Assembly: GCF_021134715.1 (NCBI RefSeq)
Contig: NC_060026.1
Coordinates: 15,863,001 to 15,927,000, forward strand
Length of the DNA: 64,000 bases
Direction of reading: 5' to 3'
Source: Daphnia pulex
Lineage: Eukaryota > Arthropoda > Branchiopoda > Diplostraca > Daphniidae
Part shown: piece by piece, positions 1 to 11,404 of the stretch
How positions within the stretch are numbered: position 1 is the first letter of the stretch
Layout of the letters: every line of letters begins with the position of its first letter
Notes under the pieces: generated by a model
What the model was told of the DNA's origin: nothing
The model's input: only the letters and a program-made list of their open reading frames with translations
The model's database searches: none
Position numbers and translations under genes: made by a program

Positions 1-11
1 CTGGATTATAC

Positions 12-1600
12 CCAAGGCTAAGGGCTTCCTGATTTTCGGGTGACATTGGATCCCATCCACTAAAAAATTCCGGCAAAGCGGAACGCAACGTCAATGTCAG
101 GTCCATTTTCTTCTTCGCCTTCTCCAAACTGTATTTGCATCCTCGCAAAAATTTCAACAGAAATATGGCGTCTATAACAAGAATTGCACATGCAGTTAAT
201 TGCCAAGTGAACAGGTAAAAGTGTCCTGTTAGCCAATTTACTTGACTAAGAATTAAGAATAACATGAAATACAATAAAACAGAAAAAAAGGAATAAGAGA
301 AGTAAAAATTTAAAAATACCCAAAAGCAGTAGTGTACACTGTACAGTAAAGTAAAGAATAAAACAGAGTGAACAAAACCAACCTGCACCCTCTTCATCGA
401 CGAATAATACTGACAAAGGGTCTCACGCAGTCCCGCCCGGTTTGACCGAAGCTTTGTTGCAATTCCAAAAATGATGAAATTTTTTTTTTTCGAAGATTAA
501 TAATACAGCAAAATGTATTAAAAATTTTTAAATTTACGGATTCAATTATGAATATTTTTAAAATTCAATGCATCGTGGTTTTCACTTCCCATCCTACTAT
601 TTTCTCGAACTTTACTCACCCCCCCTCCCCCAGTTTTCAGCCCCACTCCCCCACCGACCCACGTTTTCAAAGAACACGATAAGTAGAATTTATTTATAAT
701 TGAATCAGAATTATGAAAGTATAGTCATTAAGTTAAAGAATTTAATTTTTAAACATTTGTGGTGTTCATCTTCGAAAAAAAAAATCATTATAGAAATTGC
801 AACACAGCCCAGGTCTGATCAAGTATCATTCGTCATCAGTATTATTCGTCTACCAGCAGGTTGTGTATTTTTCCATTTTTCCATTTTCGCGGTTTTTTTT
901 ACTCACTTGGTGATGAACATCGTTCGAAAACTTTTCGCCCATGGGGCCGTTCACATATGACGTCACGGGCCGAGGGGGGGGAGGGGGGTGCACCTTGTAT
1001 GACGAATTGTGACGAGGGGGGGTAGGGGGGGTATTCACAGTGGGACGTCACAAGGCACTACACAAGCGCCACCAAGTGGGATATGTTGGCAACTTCCTAA
1101 ATTTTTTTTAGTTTTTTGGATCGTTAGAGCAAAGCACCTCGTTTGCTTGACCAATTAAGAAAATAATGAACAACATTGTGTTCTGTATTAAAAACTACGG
1201 AAAATACAGAAAATAAAGAATTTTTAGGGGCTCAAACAATTTTTAAAAAGGGAGGGGGGTATCTGACTTTGTGACGTCATATTAGAGGGGGGGTATACCT
1301 ACTGTGATGAATTGTGACAAAGGGGGGAGGGGGGGTGTAAAATCGTCAAAAAGTCCGTGACGTCATATGTGAACGGCCCCCATTTTGAGTAAGTTCTCCG
1401 TTTCATAAATTTACGAGATTTAATTTAAGTAAGTCAAGTGTACCTAAAGGCATCGCCTGTAAATGAGGTTGCTTCTTGGCCCATTCGCGAAGAGCTAAAA
1501 CACTTTGAGTTCGGAGATGTTCATCTTCCCCCAGTTCCTTTTCGGCTCGTTCGAGAATTTCAGGTGATAGGGTCGTCACGTAATCCAATTTTTCAGGCAT
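12..1600 (-). CDS. CRAL-TRIO lipid-transfer protein, copy 1 (5' part only)
   Basis: Partial gene. Coding exon 1 is 1444-1600 (start [15 protein letters not shown]) and exon 2 is 12-171; the other five exons lie beyond the left edge. The visible 105 residues are the CRAL-TRIO N-terminal helical domain, with the family's FLRGCKYS core and a following TLTLRSALPEFF segment. The family binds hydrophobic ligands such as tocopherol, retinal or phosphoinositides in the cytosol; the ligand here is unknown. Exon sizes (157 and 160 nt) and phases equal those of the intact copies downstream. The intron between the two exons is about 1.27 kb, far longer than in its paralogues, because a MITE-like element lies inside it. 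A 5'UTR splice donor on the minus strand is visible at 1746-1751 and a GATAAG motif at 1844-1849. Alternative names would be alpha-tocopherol transfer protein-like or clavesin-like. Confidence 0.85.
943..1380. mobile_element. MITE-like element with terminal inverted repeats
   Basis: The ends are perfect inverted repeats of about 26 bp: GGGGCCGTTCACATATGACG at the left (from 943) is matched in reverse complement at the right end (to 1380). The flanks read CAT on both sides (940-942 and 1381-1383), consistent with a 2-3 bp AT/CAT target duplication. The interior is G-rich and has no coding capacity. The terminal sequence and AT-type duplication resemble non-autonomous ISL2EU/Harbinger-group elements; that class is an inference. 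It lies in the first coding intron of lipid-transfer copy 1. Confidence 0.8.
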
Positions 1601-1699
1601 TTCAGGTTTTGTTTAGATCTCCCAACACTATATCTGTGAGTTATTTATGAAGAATTAAGTTCGTAAAGTATGGAATAGGACCAATATTTTATTACTTTG

Positions 1700-1900
1700 A
1701 AGTCGGTGTCTTAGAGTAACAATTTAACAGAATAAAATCTCAATGTCTTACCATGTTATCACAATCCAAGTAAAGCACTAAAAGCTGGTTGGCAAGTGCT
1801 ATGTGTGTCAGTTGTGGCCTTAACTGATGGATCCTTTTAAACTGATAAGAAAGTAGATTGTGCTTGTCCAGATAATATCGAGTGTATTTTGGTAAAACTA
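1700..1900 (-). promoter_or_regulatory. Promoter and 5'UTR exon of lipid-transfer copy 1
   Basis: A GTAAGA splice donor (minus strand, 1746-1751) ends a non-coding first exon. About 95 bp upstream of it a GATAAG motif (1844-1849) is followed by GTAGA-type sequence also found upstream of copy 5. Transcription start was not located exactly. Confidence 0.45.
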
Positions 1901-2041
1901 GGAGATACATTGAGCATCAACTTTGCCCATGGCAAACACCAAAACATAAATTAATCAAATATTTGACGAGAGGAAAGTTCACAGAGAAAGAAACCCCTAA
2001 TTTACTACAATTATTTTATTTATTTCAATTTCAGTTGGTCT

Positions 2042-3413
2042 CTAATCCACGTTGAGTTTCCGGAAGGATCCTTCAATCCCAAATAGTTCGTCGGACGTTT
2101 TGGGTCGACCAGGACGTTTGGATTCATCCGACCTCATTTTGGACGTCGCAATCAGAAAATCTCGACGATCCTCACACTTTTTCTTCCAGTAAGCTGCATT
2201 TTACAATAATTCAATCAGTGAGTATTGTAATTCAAAGTCAAACTCTGTCAATTTGTCATGGACTCACCACTGAGTTCTGCAACGGACGAATTTTCACCGC
2301 CATACTCTTTGGGCAGCATTTTTTGGGGTATTTCCTTGTAGAGGGATTCCAAGTCTTCTCCATGCATATGCAACTGTGGTGAAAGCGAATTATTGGTTAA
2401 ACATTTATCTAGAGAATTTCACAACAAATATTATAGACCTACTCTTTTCTTAATTTTCTCTTTCATGAGACCGTTTACGAGATTGTTCAATATATTGAAA
2501 ACTGCTGGTGTGTGAATGTAATTCATGCTTTTAGGGCTCATAGGTGCTGCATCCTGGCGTAGAAATTTAGGTAAATTAAACGAACAAACAGAAAACTAAG
2601 CTATTGAATTACCTGGAAGCAAACCATCAACTTTTTGACCGAAGAGACTGGAGTACCAGTGACGTGATTCATAGTATAGCCTGAAAAATCGACCAGTGCG
2701 ACCATTCCAGTGATGAAAAGCTGCTCGTCTTCGTCTCCCAACACTTCCGAGACCATGAAACCTGCGCGTTGGACCTGTTCGAACTGTATTGTACCAATTG
2801 CAGGATCGTTATTGTGCTGTTCACGTGTGAATTGAAAGCAATTTTGTTTTAAATATCTCACACCTTGAACTTGACAAGATCGACCACGGCGGGTCGGATG
2901 AGTATCACCTTACGACCTAAATGGTCATATCCAGGAAGTGGAAGAGATCCACCTCTGTCCGATTAAAAAATAATGTTATTGTTTGTACAGTGAATATTTG
3001 AAATACTTGACAGAGAAAACAACGAGAATTACCCAATACTAAGAATCGCTTGATTTTCAGGTGAGAGCGGATCCCATCCATCGAAGAATTCCGGAAGAGC
3101 CGTACGCATCGTTAGTGTCAGGTCCAGCTTCTTCTTCGCTTTCTCCATGCTGAATTTGCAGCCGCGTAAATATCTCAACAGGAATTTGGCGTCTTAAAAT
3201 GTGTGAGGTAAGTGAACCATTTCTTTGTTAAACTCAAAATGTTTGCGACTCTGTACCTAGTGACATTGCCTGTAAATGAGGTTGCTTCTTGGCCCATTCG
3301 CGTAGGGCCAAAACACTTTCGGTTCGTCGATGCTCATCTTCTCCGAGTTCCTTTTCAGCTTTTTCAATAATTTCGGGTGTCAGGGTTGTTTCGTAATCCA
3401 GTTTTGGAGACAT
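2042..3413 (-). CDS. CRAL-TRIO lipid-transfer protein, copy 2
   Basis: Intact seven-exon gene of 315 aa: 3257-3413, 3033-3192, 2864-2954, 2613-2783, 2443-2553, 2268-2373, 2042-2193. All junctions are GT-AG and keep frame. The N-terminal CRAL-TRIO helical domain (about residues 12-75) is followed by the lipid-binding lobe (about 110-270), which contains [32 protein letters not shown] and the [19 protein letters not shown]-type helix. Such proteins carry a hydrophobic ligand through the cytosol; no ligand can be read from sequence. The start codon [10 protein letters not shown] matches that of its paralogues. It sits between copies 1 and 3, all on the same strand. Its third exon is one codon longer than in copies 3 and 5. 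Confidence 0.88.
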
Positions 3414-4217
3414 TCTGTTGGTGATGTTGACGGGGCCAGCAACGTATTTACACTAGTTATTGCAATTGAATTCATGAAATGAAACGACAACTTCTTTTAT
3501 ACATTAAAAAAAAGCCATTAATTAGACCGGACATGGGGAAATTTAAAAAATTAGAGTCTGGAGATTGTTTTTCTTACCACAGAATCCCAAAAGACAGGAC
3601 ACAGACACTGAATCAAACTCGACCGATCGGATGAGACTTCAATCGATAAGAAATAAGATTATCGTGCTTATCGCGATTATCGGCCTGTCTAACAAAGCGA
3701 TAAACTACCAGACAAGCTCATTCGTCAATATTTATTTGAAATGATCTCCGTCGGCGTAAAGGGTTTAAAACAAAACAGACTATTCATCTAGAGTTAACAT
3801 TTTTGGCAAAACGACTACAAAAATCAAAGGCAAAAAATGAATTAATCATATTAAAATTAAACGACAAACTTTTAATGTACATTTTTGAAAGTCATTAACT
3901 ACAGCGGAGATCTAGGGAATTAAACAAAATAGAATGGAGATTGTTTTTCTTACCACATAATCCCAACTCAAGAAAGGACTGACACTGATATAAACTAGTT
4001 CTGACCGAGAAGTATCGATTATTTTGCTCATCGCGATTATTGGACTTTGTAACAGGACGATATCCTATGACAAACTCATCCGTTAATATTTATTTGAAAT
4101 TATTATCGTCGGCGTAGAGAATTTTAAAATTTTTTTATTCATATCAAGTCTAAATATTTGAAGAAGAAAAATCGATTTATTTCAAGTCGAAGTCAAAGAG
4201 GGGTGGAAGTGTCATTT
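3414..4217 (-). promoter_or_regulatory. Promoter of copy 2 plus an orphan second promoter/5'UTR copy
   Basis: The first block (about 3480-3770) is the promoter of copy 2, with a 5'UTR donor at 3572-3577 and facing GATAAG (3645-3650) and CTTATC (3667-3672) motifs. A second, related block (about 3840-4140) repeats the same order: a UTR donor at 3948-3953, then sequence matching the promoter of copy 4, ending in the same TTAATATTTATTTGAAAT tract. No coding exon follows it before the copy-2 promoter, so it is an orphan. In the orphan the CTTATC motif reads CTCATC. Confidence 0.55.
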
Positions 4218-5613
4218 TCAATCGACGTTAAGTTTCCGGAAAGATCCTTCAATTCCAAAAAGTTCGTCGGACGTTTTGGGTTTACCGGGACGTTTAGATT
4301 CATCCGACCTCATTTTGGAATTAGCAATGAGAAAATCTCGACGATCTTCACATTTCTTTTTCCAATAAGCTGCGTTGCAATCATTCAATTTTAATAGAAT
4401 TAAGTTAAAATAGAGTTAATCCCGTTCGTCATTAACTCACCAGTGAGCTCAGCAATAGACATGTTATCACCTCCATAGTCTTTGGGCAGAATTTCTTTGG
4501 GTATTTCCTTGTAGAGCGATTCCATGTCATCTCCATGCATATGCACCTATTACACCAAACGATTATTTAAAGAGATATTTAGGAAAAATCACGACGAATT
4601 TAGAATAGGATTATACTCTCTGTTTCATTTTGTCTTTCATGAAGCTTTGCACAAGATTGTTGAACATGTTGAAGACGGACGGAGAATGGATGTAGTTCAT
4701 AGTTTTAGGGCGGATGGGTGCAGCATCCTGAAGGATGTTTTATTACGATTTACAAGTTAAAAAAACATTCAATTGCAATGAATGGTACCTGAAAGCAAGG
4801 CCCCAATTTTTTCATCATGGCAAGCGGAGTCGCAGTGATGTGACTCAAGGTGAAGCCTTCCAAATCGATCAGTACGGCCATACCAGTAATAAACAGCTGT
4901 TCATCCTCGTCACACATCACCTCCGAGATCATGAAATTTGCTTTGTGGACTTGCTCGAACTGTTTGGGTTCAAAATCGGGTGTAAAGAATAGATATTTTT
5001 TGTATTGCATTTGCTGAAAGGACCTTAAATTTGTATGGATCAGTGCAGCCGGGGCGGGCCAATATCACTTTACGACCGAGAAAATCATGTCCAGGTAGAG
5101 GAAGAGTTCCCCTTAGTGGAAAACAAAAAATGATTAGTTTGCAGGAAAATGTAAAATTAATAGTCTAAATTAAAAAGAAGAATTTTTGAAAAATACCCCA
5201 AGTTAAGAGCGGCTTGATTTTCAGGTGATAGCGGGTCCCATTCGTCAAAGAATTCCGGAAGAGCCGTGCGCAAGGTCATTGTCAAGTCCAACTTCTTTTT
5301 CGCTTTCTCCATGCTGTACTTGCATCCGCGTAAATATCTCAGCAGAAAATTTGCGTCTAGATGTAAATGAATTTAGAGCCTTCCATCAGCTAAAAATTCA
5401 AGTCACTTTTTCTGTTGTGTGCTCGAGATTAAAAGATAAGAAATAACTTTACATACCCAAGGGCATTGCATGTAAATGAGGTTGCTTCTTGGCCCATTCG
5501 CGAAGAGCCAAAATACTTTCAGTTCGTCGATGCTCATCTTCTCCCAGTTCTTTTTCTGCCTTTTCAATAATTTCCGGGGACAGGGTCGAAACGTAATCCA
5601 ACTTATCTATCAT
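4218..5613 (-). CDS. CRAL-TRIO lipid-transfer protein, copy 3
   Basis: Intact seven-exon gene of 314 aa: 5457-5613, 5197-5356, 5024-5111, 4789-4959, 4617-4727, 4441-4546, 4218-4369. The start reads [20 protein letters not shown]. Domain order is as in copy 2: helical CRAL-TRIO N domain, then the lipid-binding lobe with [14 protein letters not shown] and [19 protein letters not shown]. The C-terminus ends KLNVD followed by TGA. Exon sizes equal those of copy 5 exactly, so the two share a recent common structure. A 5'UTR donor lies at 5790-5795 and a GATAAG/CTTATC pair at 5898-5903 and 5917-5922. The role is cytosolic transport of a hydrophobic ligand by family; substrate unknown. Confidence 0.88.
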
Positions 5614-6049
5614 TCTGTAGTTTTGAGTTCTGATTCTAAACGGCCCACAACTTGTCTATTAATTTTGGTTTTTTCCTCTCTCAATAGATCAACTATAAAA
5701 CGGTTACATTTTTATGCGTATGCGTTCGTGCTTGTATTAGACTATTATGCGTTAGAAAAATTGACAAACTAGAATTCAGACATATTTTTGCTTACCCTAT
5801 AATAAGAAATAACAACCCAGGTTAAGCACTAGACGCCAGCTGAAACCTGTTATCGTGTTGCTAGTTATGTTCTCAACTCCATCGATCATTTCAGAGCGAT
5901 AAGAGAGTAGGCGGCGCTTATCAAAATAACCAGGCCATTTTTCGAATGATAATAACAAGCCTCGCTTCCACTAGGTATTTACACTAAACAAAACTAACGA
6001 CATTTTTAAAAATTATTATTATTATTCTTTGATAGATTGATAGATTAAT
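5614..6049 (-). promoter_or_regulatory. Promoter and 5'UTR exon of lipid-transfer copy 3
   Basis: Contains a minus-strand 5'UTR splice donor (5790-5795) and facing GATAAG (5898-5903) and CTTATC (5917-5922) motifs about 300 bp from the start codon. The rest, up to the 3' end of the next gene copy, shows nothing recognisable. Confidence 0.45.
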
Positions 6050-7055
6050 TCTATCGACATTAAGTTTTCGGAAAGATCCTTCAATTCCAAATAGTTCGTC
6101 GGACGTTTTGGGTCGACCGGGACGTTTGGATTCATCCGACCTCACTTTGGATGTAGCAATCAGAAACTCTCGTCTATCCTCGCATTTCTTCTTCCAGTAA
6201 GCTGCATTTTACAATAATTCAATCAGTGAGTATTTTAATTCAAAAGTCAATCCCATTTGTCATCAACTCACCAGTGAGCTCTGCAATTGAAGAGTTTTCA
6301 CCGCCATAGTCTTTGGGCAGCATTTCTTTTGGTATTTCCTTGTAGAGAGACTCCATGTCGTCTCCATGCGTGTCTCCAACTGTTAAGGTAAAATCAGAGA
6401 TTTATTTTGACTAAAAAACGAAATGATGCAGTCTAATACTGTGTCATCGTAATAATACCTTAAACTTATTTGGATCAAAAATCCCGGGTCGAGAAAATAT
6501 CACCTTACGACCTAAATGGTCATACCCAGGAAGGGGAAGAGATCCTCTGTTTGAAAAACAAAATTTCAAGTTTGCATAAAAACGTGAAATGTAGTCTGAT
6601 AATAAAAGGGCAACGACAACAAACAACGAGAATTACCCAAAGCTAAGAATTGCTTGATTTTTAGGTGATAAGGGATCCCAACCGTCGAAGAATTCCGGAA
6701 GAGCCGTGCGCAACGTCAATGTCAAGTCCAGCTTCTTTTTCACTTTCTCCACGCTTTACTTGCATCCGCGTAAATATCTCAACAGGAATTTGGCGTCTAA
6801 CAATATGTGGGGTAAGTGAACCATTTCTTTGTTTAACTCAAAACATTTTTCCCACTTGGAATTATGTATGACTTGAGAAGAGTGCTTTTTCTACATACCT
6901 AAGGGCATTGCCTGTAAATGGGGTTGTTTCTTGGCCCATTCGCGTAGGGTCAAAACACTTTCGGTTCGTCGATGCTCATCTTCGCCGAGTTCTTTCTCAG
7001 CTTTTTCAATAATTTCGGGTGTCAGGGTTGTTTCGTAGTCGAATTTTTCAGGCAT
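6050..7055 (-). pseudogene. Decayed CRAL-TRIO lipid-transfer copy 4
   Basis: Five of the seven family exons remain: 6899-7055, 6637-6796, 6459-6546, 6272-6379, 6050-6201. Three independent lesions are visible. Codon Tyr of the FLRGCKYS core is a TAA stop (6756-6758). The two exons coding the central lipid-binding lobe (171 and 111 nt in the paralogues) are absent, the 6380 junction running straight from the next exon into the intron sequence that flanks the missing one in copy 5. The exon at 6272-6379 has two extra bases (108 versus 106 nt) and is frameshifted. The normal stop is also lost, GAT being followed by AGA. The 5'UTR donor reads GC instead of GT. It cannot make a lipid carrier; a transcript remains possible. 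Confidence 0.85.
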
Positions 7056-7515
7056 GCTGTTGGTTGATGTTGACGACCGGAAGACGTTTTTTCGTTTTGA
7101 TTAGTTATTGCAATTGAATTCATGAAATTAAACGACAAACTTTTAAATAATTTTTTTAAAATGTATTAACTAGAGGGAAATTAACAAAATAGAGTCTGGA
7201 GACGTTTTTCTTGCCACAGAATCCCAACTCAAGAAAGGACTGACACTGATCTAAACTCGGCCGAACGGAAGGGAGTTGTGACCGATTTAAAAAGTATCGA
7301 TTTTTGGGCTTATCGCGATTTTTGGACTTTGTAACAGGACGATATCCTATGACAAACTCATCCGTTAATATTTATTTGAAATTATTATCGTCGGCGTAAA
7401 GAATTCAAAAACAAAAACATGTTATTCATTTCAGTTTGAAAAATATTTAGATTATTGAAAAATTATTAGATTTATTTCAAGTCTAAGTCAAAGGGGGGTG
7501 GTGAAAGTGTCATTT
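7056..7515 (-). promoter_or_regulatory. Promoter region of decayed copy 4
   Basis: Carries the family's upstream block: a former 5'UTR donor with GC in place of GT (about 7210), a CTTATC motif (7309-7314) and the TTAATATTTATTTGAAAT tract shared with the orphan block near 4090. Confidence 0.4.
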
Positions 7516-8870
7516 TCAATCGACGTTAAGTTTCCGGAAGGATCCTTCAATCCCAAAAAGTTCGTCGGACGTTTTTGGTTTACCGGGACGTTTGGATTCA
7601 TCCGACCTCATTTTGGATGAAGCAATCAGAAATTCTCGACGATCCTCGCATTTCTTTTTCCAAACAGCTGCGTTGCAAGCATTCAAATATTTAGAGAATC
7701 AGTGATTGTTTAAGCAGAGTCAGTTTGTTATGGACCCACCAGTGAGCTCTGCAATTGACGAGTTTTCACCTCCATAGTCTTTGGGGAGAATTTCTTTGGG
7801 TATTTCTTTGTAGAGCGATTCCATGTCGTCTCCGTGCATGTGCAACTTTTACGCCAATTAAATTATTAACAGAAAGAATTCGGAAGAGTTATTTTCGTAA
7901 GGCTTACTCTTTTTCTCATTTTCTCTTTCATGAGGCCCGAAAAGAGATTGTTAATCACGGTGAAGATGGACGCATTATGAATGTAGTTCATACTCTTTGG
8001 ACGGATGGGTGCTGCATCCTGACAAACAATTAATTTCAACAAATTATTGGTAACAGAGTAAACTGCAATGAAATGGTACCTCAAAACAAGGCATTAATTT
8101 TTTCATCATGGCAATTGGAGTCGAAGTGACGTGGCTCATGGTGAAGCCTTCCAAGTCGACGAGAACGACCATTCCAGTGATGAACAGCTGCTCATCCTCA
8201 TCACACAACAGCTCTGAAATCATGAGACCAACTCGTTGGATATCCTCAAACTGTTAAGGTAAAATTAGCTAGGTTTATTTTGACAAAAAAAAATATGCAG
8301 TCCTAAGAAAGATACCTTAAACTTATTTGGATCAGCAACCCCGGGTCGACCAAATAACACTTTACGACCTAAATGGTCATACCCCGGAAGAGGAAAAGTT
8401 CCTCTGTTTAAAAAAAAACAAAATCGTGAGTTTGCATGAAAACGTAAAATGTAATTGGAATGTAACAAGAAAAGAAATTACCCTAAGCTAAGAATCGCTT
8501 GGTTTTGAGGTGACATTGGATCCCATCCGTCGAAAAATTCCGGAAGAGCCGTGCGCAATGTCAATGTCAAGTCCAACTTCTTTTTCACGGTCTCCACGCT
8601 GTATTTGCAGCCGCGCAAAAATCTCAGCAGGAATTTGGCATCTACAAAAATTTGTGACTTGATTTTGAGCTCGTGATCGTAGTCAAAGATTATTAAGAAC
8701 CTGTAAAACGTACCTAAAGGCATTGCCTGTAAATGAGGTTGCTTTTTAGCCCATTCGCGTAGGGCCAAAACACTTTCAGTTCGCCGATGCTCATCTTCTC
8801 CAAGTTCTTTTTCGGCTCGCTCGATGATTTCAGGTGTTAGGGTCGTAACGTAGTCCAATTTTTCAGGCAT
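7516..8870 (-). CDS. CRAL-TRIO lipid-transfer protein, copy 5
   Basis: Intact seven-exon gene of 314 aa: 8714-8870, 8482-8641, 8316-8403, 8080-8250, 7908-8018, 7740-7845, 7516-7667. It starts [20 protein letters not shown]. The N-terminal helical domain holds [20 protein letters not shown]; the lipid-binding lobe holds [34 protein letters not shown] and [19 protein letters not shown]. The C-terminal tail is [19 protein letters not shown]. All introns are short and GT-AG. It is the most upstream member of the array in transcription direction. By family it shuttles a hydrophobic ligand in the cytosol; tocopherol is the usual annotation but not proven by sequence. Confidence 0.9.
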
Positions 8871-9130
8871 TCTCAGTGCTGATTTATTTTTCTCCGTCTA
8901 AAATATCCTGTAATAATTAATGTGATGCGGTCATTTTACACTAGCGCACATCTAGCGCTAGTAAAATTAGAAAATTAAATCTGGACAATGTTTCTCTTAC
9001 CATAAACTCACACCGACTAATTTATTTTTGAACACTAAAAGTTTTATCGTGCACACGAGTTACGGGTCTCAATTTCATTTTTTCCAACCGATAAGAAGGT
9101 AGACTGTACTTATTGTCGAGATAAGTTTAA
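8871..9130 (-). promoter_or_regulatory. Promoter and 5'UTR exon of lipid-transfer copy 5
   Basis: A 5'UTR splice donor lies at 8995-9000 on the minus strand. Two GATAAG motifs (9090-9095 and 9120-9125) flank a GTAGACTGTACTTAT segment that has a close relative near 1844-1865 upstream of copy 1. GATA factors commonly drive gut and fat-body genes in arthropods; use here is inferred. Confidence 0.45.
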
Positions 9131-10134
9131 GTTTGACACTTTGTGCAATATGACGATAAGCGTCGACTTTGCTCCCGCAGCTGATCTGTCTCGCCACCCG
9201 TACGGCTCTTGCACATGCACAGTCATTGGTTTTTATTTTTGGTGCTCGCTTTGATTATTCCGTCAAGAAAATAAACAAACACGACAATAACATTTTCTTA
9301 TCGGAGATATTGATTCAGATTTAGAAGCTATCCACTTCTACGTGACAGACTTGGCGAATGGATCGGTCATTTTCTTTTTTTTAAAAATATTTTAAAGCTG
9401 TAGCATCACCGAAATGTTGTTCAAGAGTTAGGCCGTGTCGGCATGCTGCGCACGTGAGTCGATTTCTATGATATAATAATAGCCTCTATAGTCACCAAGG
9501 GACGCGGGTCAAAGACCTTGATAAAATTATGCAACGTCATTAAAGGTCGAATTACACACAATAGGATTTTGTTTAAATTTCAATGGCTGCCGACTGTCAA
9601 AAGGAAGGCCCGGTAACAGTGTCACCACTAATAATTCGAATCATCGTCCCATGCAGCGATATCGTAGTGTAAAATCTCTATGTTTTAACAAAATGCGTCT
9701 TCCTTATTTCTTTGGAGTAAATATTTTGTTGAAAGCCCGTCTTTTTTTCGCTGAATGCCTCCCTCATTTACATAGAGTACAATTCTACATTTTATGTAAT
9801 AATAAAGGGGAGGCCAGTATACTAATAAGCTATTTCGAAATCTGAAAATGGGCATTGATTGTCCCGTGCAGAGAAAAATTCAAATGAACACCATGACTTA
9901 CTAAAAATGTTACCTTTGTTGAATATAACTTTATAGATACGAATCTGGCACCAAAATGCATATAATACAAGTAGGCGTTACTTTTTCACTGATTCTATTA
10001 TAGGGTCTATCGCCAACTACGCAGCCAGCCTTATTTCAATGGAAAGCATTAGGCCCACCAAGAATAAGTCAAAGAAGAATTTTCACAGAATAGAACTTGA
10101 TTTCAGTAACAAAGGAATGAAAATCATGTGAGCA
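9131..10134. other. Intergenic, nothing recognised
   Basis: About 1 kb between the lipid-transfer array and the secreted-protein cluster. I see no gene, repeat or RNA here; short open frames lack splice or homology support. Confidence 0.5.
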
Positions 10135-10142
10135 TATATAAG
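10135..10142 (+). promoter_or_regulatory. TATA box of secreted protein gene A
   Basis: TATATAAG lies about 30 bp before a likely start site, followed by a non-coding first exon that ends in AAC before GTAAGC near 10224. The coding exon begins right after an acceptor at 10295. Confidence 0.6.
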
Positions 10143-10295
10143 AAGAATTTTTCCTTGTGCCAAACCACTGGAGCCTCAGCGACCGGACAACAATCATCTA
10201 CCACAATTAGTACCTTAAACAACGTAAGCAATAAAGTGTAAATATTTAGCAGAGATTTTTAATAATTACATTCTTAATTTGAAATTTCCACACAG

Positions 10296-11404
10296 ATGAA
10301 ATTGGCGTTGATCTTCTTGTCGGCCCTTGTGGTCATCTCCCACCAACAATTTTATCAGCAACGCCCGGCCAGAGGAATGCTGTGGTGGTTGCCTTATTCG
10401 CCTCAGCGCCTTCTCAACAGTTACCAGCAACCGCTGTACAACGACCATCTCCAACAAGATGAGCTTCCATTCCAGCGTCAGTTGACGTCACCAACTGGAT
10501 CCGTCAACTATTTGCAGGCAAGTCAAAATTCTACTTTTAAATATTGATTTTTCGGCTACAGTTGGGAAATTTCGGGAAATTTAATTCAGAATGGAGAATT
10601 ATTGAATGGCGAAACTGACGAGGGTCAAGATTACGTCGAAGACGATGGACAAAATGAATATGCGGACATCCAATCCAGGAATGGAGGATTCCCAAGAGTC
10701 AGCAGTAGTTTTGGCGGCTTCAGTTCCTACCGGCGGCCCTCATTTTATAACATCCGTCCAGATGGAAAATTCTTCTTCAATGTTGGCAACAGCAATGCAA
10801 ATCGCTTGATAAAAACGGCAACATTCCAGCTGACGTCAACTTTGACTCTTACCACTATCACTCGCTGCGTTCCTTCAATCCAATTCGCCGTCAGTCCACC
10901 ACCTTCTTGTCGCCGCAAGAGAAATGTGATGGACGATTCTGAAGACGATCAGTTTGTCATCGCTCCATCGGAAATTCTCGAGTAAAATTTAAATTCTTTG
11001 ATGCAATTTCCTATGATGCTGAAACATAAATGATTTTATATAGGTTGACACCAACAGCTCTACCTGGTCGCCAGGCTCGAGAAACACGCCAAATTATAGA
11101 CCAGACTAATTCTGAAAGCTTAATCTCTTCTCAGAATGAAGTTCCCTCGGTTTCCCAAATGTCTAAAGCGGATCAATTCATGGCCAATTTGAGAGATAAG
11201 CGATTCTTCTTGAACAGGAACAGCTTTTTTACGTCGACAACACTCACCAGTTATTCCTTTATTTCGACAATCATCACCCAAACTGTTACGCTTGGTCCAG
11301 GAACCGCTGCCGTCCCTGCTGTTGTAGGGCCCCCCGCCGTTCCAGCCGTACCAGCCGTGCCAGGCGTTCTTAAATGTTTACCAGCAGGCTATTTTGTTTG
11401 TTGA
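10296..11404 (+). CDS. Secreted polybasic-site protein, paralogue A
   Basis: Family not recognised. Coding exons 10296-10517, 10590-10981 and 11044-11404 give 324 aa; the first intron uses a GC donor (GCAAGT), the second is GT-AG. Residues 1-18 (MKLALIFLSALVVISHQQ) form a signal peptide. A Gln-rich stretch is followed by an acidic segment, then module 1 (KTATFQLTSTLTLTTITRC) ending in CRRKR at about residues 181-185. Module 2 starts at RDKRFF near residue 255 and has alternating Thr/Ser strands, an Ala-Val-Pro run and the terminal CLPAGYFVC. The two polybasic motifs look like furin or proprotein-convertase sites, so the product may be cut into two or three pieces after secretion. It is the first of four same-strand paralogues. 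Confidence 0.82.
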
